The position numbers and the translations under genes were made by a program. Of a stretch of DNA of 64,000 bases, positions 60,571 through 64,000 are shown piece after piece. Position 1 is the stretch's first letter. Each line of letters starts with the position of its first letter. The stretch is taken from assembly GCA_964389925.1 (NCBI GenBank), contig CAYMGE010000012.1, positions 29,534-93,533 of the forward strand. The letters are read 5' to 3'. Under the pieces are notes generated by a model. The model saw nothing but the letters and a program-made list of their open reading frames with translations, did no database searches and was not told the origin of the DNA. This stretch comes from CALECP01 sp964389925. Lineage in GTDB: Bacteria > Chloroflexota > Anaerolineae > Promineifilales > Promineifilaceae.

Positions 60571-62958
60571 TTAAGGTAGCGAACTGGGCATCCGCTGTGG
60601 CGCAATTCGTATTTGCAACGTTCCCACCGAAGCTGACACAACCTGATTAAAATTTAGGAAGGGAACGGAAACACGTAATGCACTCCCCGTCGGTTCGAGA
60701 TTAGGAAACGTCACCATCCCGTTTGCATTCGTCGTGCCAAATGAGAGCAACTCCCCCGTGGCATTATCATAAACTGCCACCGCCACATCCATGATGCCCT
60801 CATTTGCTTCCGGCGTAAAGTTGTTGTTGATGTCATAGTAGAGCAAGACATCCAGCGCGACGTTTGCAGGTGTTGTGACGGCAGGTGTCGCAGTTGGAAT
60901 CGGATTGACGACAACACGCGGTGTTGGTGTTGGTGTCGGTGGAACAAACACAAATGGGGTTGGCGTTGGCAATGGTGTTTCCGTTGGTGGTAGTGGTGTT
61001 GAGGTATTAAAAGGTCGAGGGGTATTAACAACGGGTCGTCTCGTTGCCGTTGCTGTGGCGGGTAAAGTTGCTGTCGCGGGTAAAGTTGCCGTTGCTGGCG
61101 GAGACGTTGGCGCAAACGTACTTATTGGAGAAGGTGTCCAAGATGGCACAGGCGTGCGTGTTGGTGGTGGAATCGGTGTTTCAGTCGGTGTGGACGTATT
61201 TGTTGGTGTCGGTGTCGAGCTTGGCAAGGGTGTCGCCGTCGGCACGAGCGCAACACAGGCAAGTTTATATGTGTAAAGCTCCGCCTCATCGACAGGTGGC
61301 GCGGTAAATGGCCTCACAATCACATAAATAATCCCGGACTCTTTCGCCTGTACCGTCACCTCACTACCGCTGCTTGGGTTATTTGGCTCTTTATCATCAT
61401 TGTCACCCAACCACTCAAACCGTTGGTTGCGTAACTCCAAGCGCGTGTCAACTCCCGGTGCGAGGTCACTCGTGCTGCACGAGTAGATCACATTCCTTTT
61501 GACGGATAACAACTTGTAGTAATCTTGGTCAGCGACCGTCCCGAACGGATTGGCAAAGTCCCCTGTCACCTGTTCGCCCGGCAAAATTGAACACGCCTGC
61601 TGTGGCGTTTCATTTGGCTCGCAGTTATCGCCAAACAGTGTCGCGGTGGGGGTGAGGGTTGGCGTTGGTGTTGGTGTTAAGGTGTTGGTGGGTGTTCTTG
61701 TCGGTGTGGATGTGGGAGTGGGCGTGACGAGCGTTTCGGTCACTTTGATGCAATACTCTTTGCCCGTTGAATCTAGCGGCGATACATTGGCGACAGAGAC
61801 ATAGGTGAACGCCGTCTCGCCAGCAATGAAGCCAATTCGCGCATCAACGACACCCGGTTCAAGGTTGTCATTTGTCACGCCGGGATTCCCGCGCGGGTCA
61901 AATAGCTGCATAAACGGGTCTATGCCATCGCTGCCGCTCTCGACATCTGTTTCAACCACATATTGCAACCCAGCGACGGTCGGGAATTTGAAGAAATCTT
62001 TATCACCTACAGGCCAGAATGTATGGTCACACTGATTGGTATTGACAGGGAGCGTGGTAGCCGTTTGTAAGGTGTCATTGGGTTCGTATTCATCGGCGTA
62101 GGTAACTGGCGGGGCCGTATTTGTGGGGACAGGGTTTTGAACGTTTACATTTGTCTGAAGCGTATCTGTGACATCTTCGTCGATCACGGCCGTTGCAACA
62201 ATGCTGATTTGATCTCTCGTTCCGGTTGTCGCGTTGGTTGGAATCGTGACTTTGACGGTCACATCTCTGGTATCACCCGGCGCGAGATCGCTGATAGTGA
62301 TTACTGCTGTTCCCGTTCCGTTGGCGGTATTATTGCCTTCTTCGACTGATAGGACGTAGCCAAGCTGGCTGGTTGCTCTAAATGTAAAATCGGCCGCATA
62401 ACCACTACTATTCGCCCCATCATTTTGCACCACATAGTCGATCTCAACCGTCGCCCCTTGTGCGCCAGTCGGTGGTGTTCCCCCTGAGACATCGACCCCA
62501 ATATCCCCTTGGTTTAATGCAACAATTGTCAAGTCAACCGTTTCTGTCTCCCCACCTTCGCTACCCGTAATCGCAATATCGCTATAAACCTGCTCGGCCG
62601 TTGCGCTGCTTGGCGTTGTAATGCTTGCTGTAAACTCACGTGACTGGTTTTGTGTGAGTTCAATTGTGGAGCCAAGCGAGTAGTTAACGGTAAAATCGGT
62701 GGGTAGACTCTCAGAGAGCGTCACCGTGATTGTCCCGCTGCTTTTATTTGTGACGATAAATCGAAACTCGGCCGCGTCGTTAAAGTAGCCAGCTTTTGTG
62801 TTGCTCTCACTAGAGACAAGCTCAAAATCAAAATTTGTTGCCGCCTCAACGGGCAGGACAACAACTGTTGTTATGTAGGCAAAAAATGCCACGATAGGCA
62901 GCAGCGTTACAAACAGCGGAAGTACAAAAGTAGATGACGAGTTGCGAAAATTTGACAT
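60571..62958 (-). CDS. Large secreted protein with PPC-like domains and Thr-Pro linkers
   Basis: The 795-residue protein has a signal peptide (LFVTLLPIVAFFAYITTVVV up to VEAA), then two beta-sandwich repeats of CARDB/NPCBM-like type (FRFIVTNKSSGTITVTL; IDYVVQNDGANSSGYAADF). Two bacterial pre-peptidase-like domains follow (YEPNDTLQTATTLP; CEPNETPQQACSILPGEQV, FANPFGTVADQDYYKLLSVK). Between and after them are Thr-Pro-rich linkers (PTPTSTPTRTPTNT), and a final carboxypeptidase-regulatory-like domain (LDVLLYYDINNNFTPEANEG). This mosaic is typical of Chloroflexota surface proteins. The function is not known. Confidence 0.75.
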   Translation of the reverse strand: MSNFRNSSSTFVLPLFVTLLPIVAFFAYITTVVVLPVEAATNFDFELVSSESNTKAGYFNDAAEFRFIVTNKSSGTITVTLSESLPTDFTVNYSLGSTIELTQNQSREFTASITTPSSATAEQVYSDIAITGSEGGETETVDLTIVALNQGDIGVDVSGGTPPTGAQGATVEIDYVVQNDGANSSGYAADFTFRATSQLGYVLSVEEGNNTANGTGTAVITISDLAPGDTRDVTVKVTIPTNATTGTRDQISIVATAVIDEDVTDTLQTNVNVQNPVPTNTAPPVTYADEYEPNDTLQTATTLPVNTNQCDHTFWPVGDKDFFKFPTVAGLQYVVETDVESGSDGIDPFMQLFDPRGNPGVTNDNLEPGVVDARIGFIAGETAFTYVSVANVSPLDSTGKEYCIKVTETLVTPTPTSTPTRTPTNTLTPTPTPTLTPTATLFGDNCEPNETPQQACSILPGEQVTGDFANPFGTVADQDYYKLLSVKRNVIYSCSTSDLAPGVDTRLELRNQRFEWLGDNDDKEPNNPSSGSEVTVQAKESGIIYVIVRPFTAPPVDEAELYTYKLACVALVPTATPLPSSTPTPTNTSTPTETPIPPPTRTPVPSWTPSPISTFAPTSPPATATLPATATLPATATATRRPVVNTPRPFNTSTPLPPTETPLPTPTPFVFVPPTPTPTPRVVVNPIPTATPAVTTPANVALDVLLYYDINNNFTPEANEGIMDVAVAVYDNATGELLSFGTTNANGMVTFPNLEPTGSALRVSVPFLNFNQVVSASVGTLQIRIAPQRMPSSLP

Positions 62959-63124
62959 GCGAGGTTTACAGCAAAAATTTCAAGACCTAAACCTATGAAG
63001 GGTACTACAAGCTGAAGGAATGCGCTGACATTATAAATTTATAACCAATTCATAACAATAAGCTCTTTTCGCTTCGTCATGTATTCTCATGTAAAAGTAG
63101 GGAAAACGGTGTGAAAATAACGTA

Positions 63125-63958
63125 TCATTTTAGGGTCAATTGGCTTGCCTCCCAGCCGATCATCGCTTTCTTGCGTTCTGAACCCCAGCGATAGTTGTGG
63201 ATTTGCCCGATTTTGTTGATGACGCGATGACAAGGGATGATGTAGCCAACGGGGTTTTTGGCGATGGCGGAGGCAACGGCGCGGGTTGCCTTTGGCTTAC
63301 CGATGGCAGCACTCACATCGCTATACGTGACAACAGAGCCGCTGGGAATACGAAGTAGGGCTTGCCAAACTTGGACTTGAAAGTTGGTTCCTTTTAGATG
63401 TAGGTGGGTTGGGTTTGCAGCGGTTGAGAACAGGGATGTGGGGTTGTTTTCGGCCGAAAAAACAAACTCAGCTCGCGCCCACTCTTGTCGCAGTCGCTCC
63501 AGCACTTCGGCGCGATTATCACTCACAAAGCGTAGCGCACAAATGCCACGTTCTGTCTGCGCCAACAGCATCTCGCCAAATGGTGTCTCATGATACGCAT
63601 AGTAGATCGTCAATCCCTCCCCCTGCCGCTTGTACTCGCCGGGCGACATCGCCTCAAATGTCACAAACAGGTCGTGGAGCCGACCACTACTGGACAATCC
63701 CACATCAAGTGCCGTATTAAAGACGGTATCAGCCTGCTGCAAGTTCTGTTTGGCATATTCAACCGTCAGATAGTGCAGAAATTGCGTCGGGGAGACACCC
63801 GCCCAGCGTTTGAAAAGGCGTTGGAAGTGATATTTGCTCAAATGCACGCTCGCAGCGATTTGTTCGAGTGATGGCTGTGAGCGGAAATTCTGCTCTAAAA
63901 AAGTGATTGCATTGGCAATACGTTGATAGTCATTTGTCTGTTCGTCATAAGTGTCAAC
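63125..63958 (-). CDS. AraC-HTH/O6-methylguanine-DNA methyltransferase fusion (Ada-like), start unresolved
   Basis: The protein joins an AraC-type helix-turn-helix (SLEQIAASVHLSKYHFQRLF, GVSPTQFLHYLTVEYAKQNL) to a C-terminal alkyltransferase domain with the active-site IPCHRVI and the DNA-recognition KATRAVASAI. It removes alkyl groups from O6-guanine and may regulate its own synthesis; the N-terminal phosphotriester domain of Ada is absent. The recognisable HTH begins up to codon DYQRIANAI near 63928. However, in that frame no ATG, GTG or TTG occurs between the stop at 63961 and the GTG at 63847. The GTG would cut off the first helices. An ATT start, a frameshift or a base error are possible. 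Confidence 0.8.
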   Translation of the reverse strand, partial: VDTYDEQTNDYQRIANAITFLEQNFRSQPSLEQIAASVHLSKYHFQRLFKRWAGVSPTQFLHYLTVEYAKQNLQQADTVFNTALDVGLSSSGRLHDLFVTFEAMSPGEYKRQGEGLTIYYAYHETPFGEMLLAQTERGICALRFVSDNRAEVLERLRQEWARAEFVFSAENNPTSLFSTAANPTHLHLKGTNFQVQVWQALLRIPSGSVVTYSDVSAAIGKPKATRAVASAIAKNPVGYIIPCHRVINKIGQIHNYRWGSERKKAMIGWEASQLTLK

Positions 63959-64000
63959 TTAGGCATTAAGGTGAGCAAAAGAAAGCAGAGGATTGGAAGA

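Noticed and set aside
60875..61276. Plus-strand frame rich in Val and Gly opposite the TP-rich linker
   Set aside because: It is the mirror of the Thr-Pro codon repeats of the real minus-strand gene.

Overview
The window looks like a chromosomal segment of a Chloroflexota bacterium, probably of the Anaerolineae/Caldilineae side; this is inference from gene content, not a placement. Clues are Thr-Pro-rich linkers in a secreted protein, several large SARP/STAND-TPR regulators, a very long SecA, isopentenyl phosphate kinase, monomeric isocitrate dehydrogenase, and non-pyrrolysine MttB-type methyltransferase genes beside a dimethylglycine-dehydrogenase-like flavoprotein. No rRNA, tRNA, CRISPR array, prophage or complete insertion sequence was recognised. 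Two layers of repeats run through the DNA. The palindrome TCGGCCGA occurs about 75 times by hand count (its core CGGCCG about 135-140 times), resembling the HIP1 phenomenon of cyanobacteria. Short tandem heptamer repeats occur at four loci.

Region by region. 1-7.1 kb: tail of a LuxR-type regulator, then a GntR regulator, an MttB-family methyltransferase, a dimethylglycine/sarcosine dehydrogenase-like flavoprotein and both ETF subunits, a plausible N-methyl compound catabolic unit. The same paired operator-like sequence lies before the GntR gene and before the flavoprotein gene. 7.3-17.8 kb: a cluster of TPR/STAND regulators (a split NB-ARC plus TPR pair and two SARP-NB-ARC-TPR giants), a DJ-1-like protein, and two tiny secreted-peptide genes, each placed tail to tail with a TPR-ending regulator gene. 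18.1-26.8 kb: a subtilase with FG-GAP-like repeats and a phospho-signalling block of two Hanks kinases, a PP2C phosphatase, a double-FHA protein, a membrane winged-helix protein and a degenerate YkuD-like protein.

26.8-35.1 kb: EttA, a DUF4260/TetR pair with a tandem-repeat leader, a MITE-like element against the gltX ribosome site, a nucleotidyltransferase, a PAP2-like protein and the TrkA/TrkH potassium system. 35.2-38.5 kb: a LuxR-type regulator with a defective receiver domain, divergent from a small envelope/stress operon (DUF2383, PRC-barrel, YggT-like), with palindromes in the shared promoter; then an interrupted small reading frame. 38.5-46.6 kb: acyltransferase and membrane genes, a lipoprotein, isocitrate dehydrogenase, a CPBP protease, CbiET, and a second pseudo-receiver LuxR gene carrying similar promoter palindromes.

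46.9-64 kb: secA (1325 codons), isopentenyl phosphate kinase, a LipM/LplA-type protein, a UvrD-like helicase, a second MITE-like element, an acetyl esterase, a GNAT/hisI pair, hisF with an unusual insertion, a DUF3467 protein, two exported or membrane-anchored proteins of unknown function, and an AraC-HTH/O6-methylguanine methyltransferase whose start cannot be found in frame.

The most promising undescribed biology is (a) the dispersed TCGGCCGA palindrome, (b) the secreted peptide/TPR-STAND pairs, and (c) the two pseudo-receiver LuxR regulators with shared palindromes.
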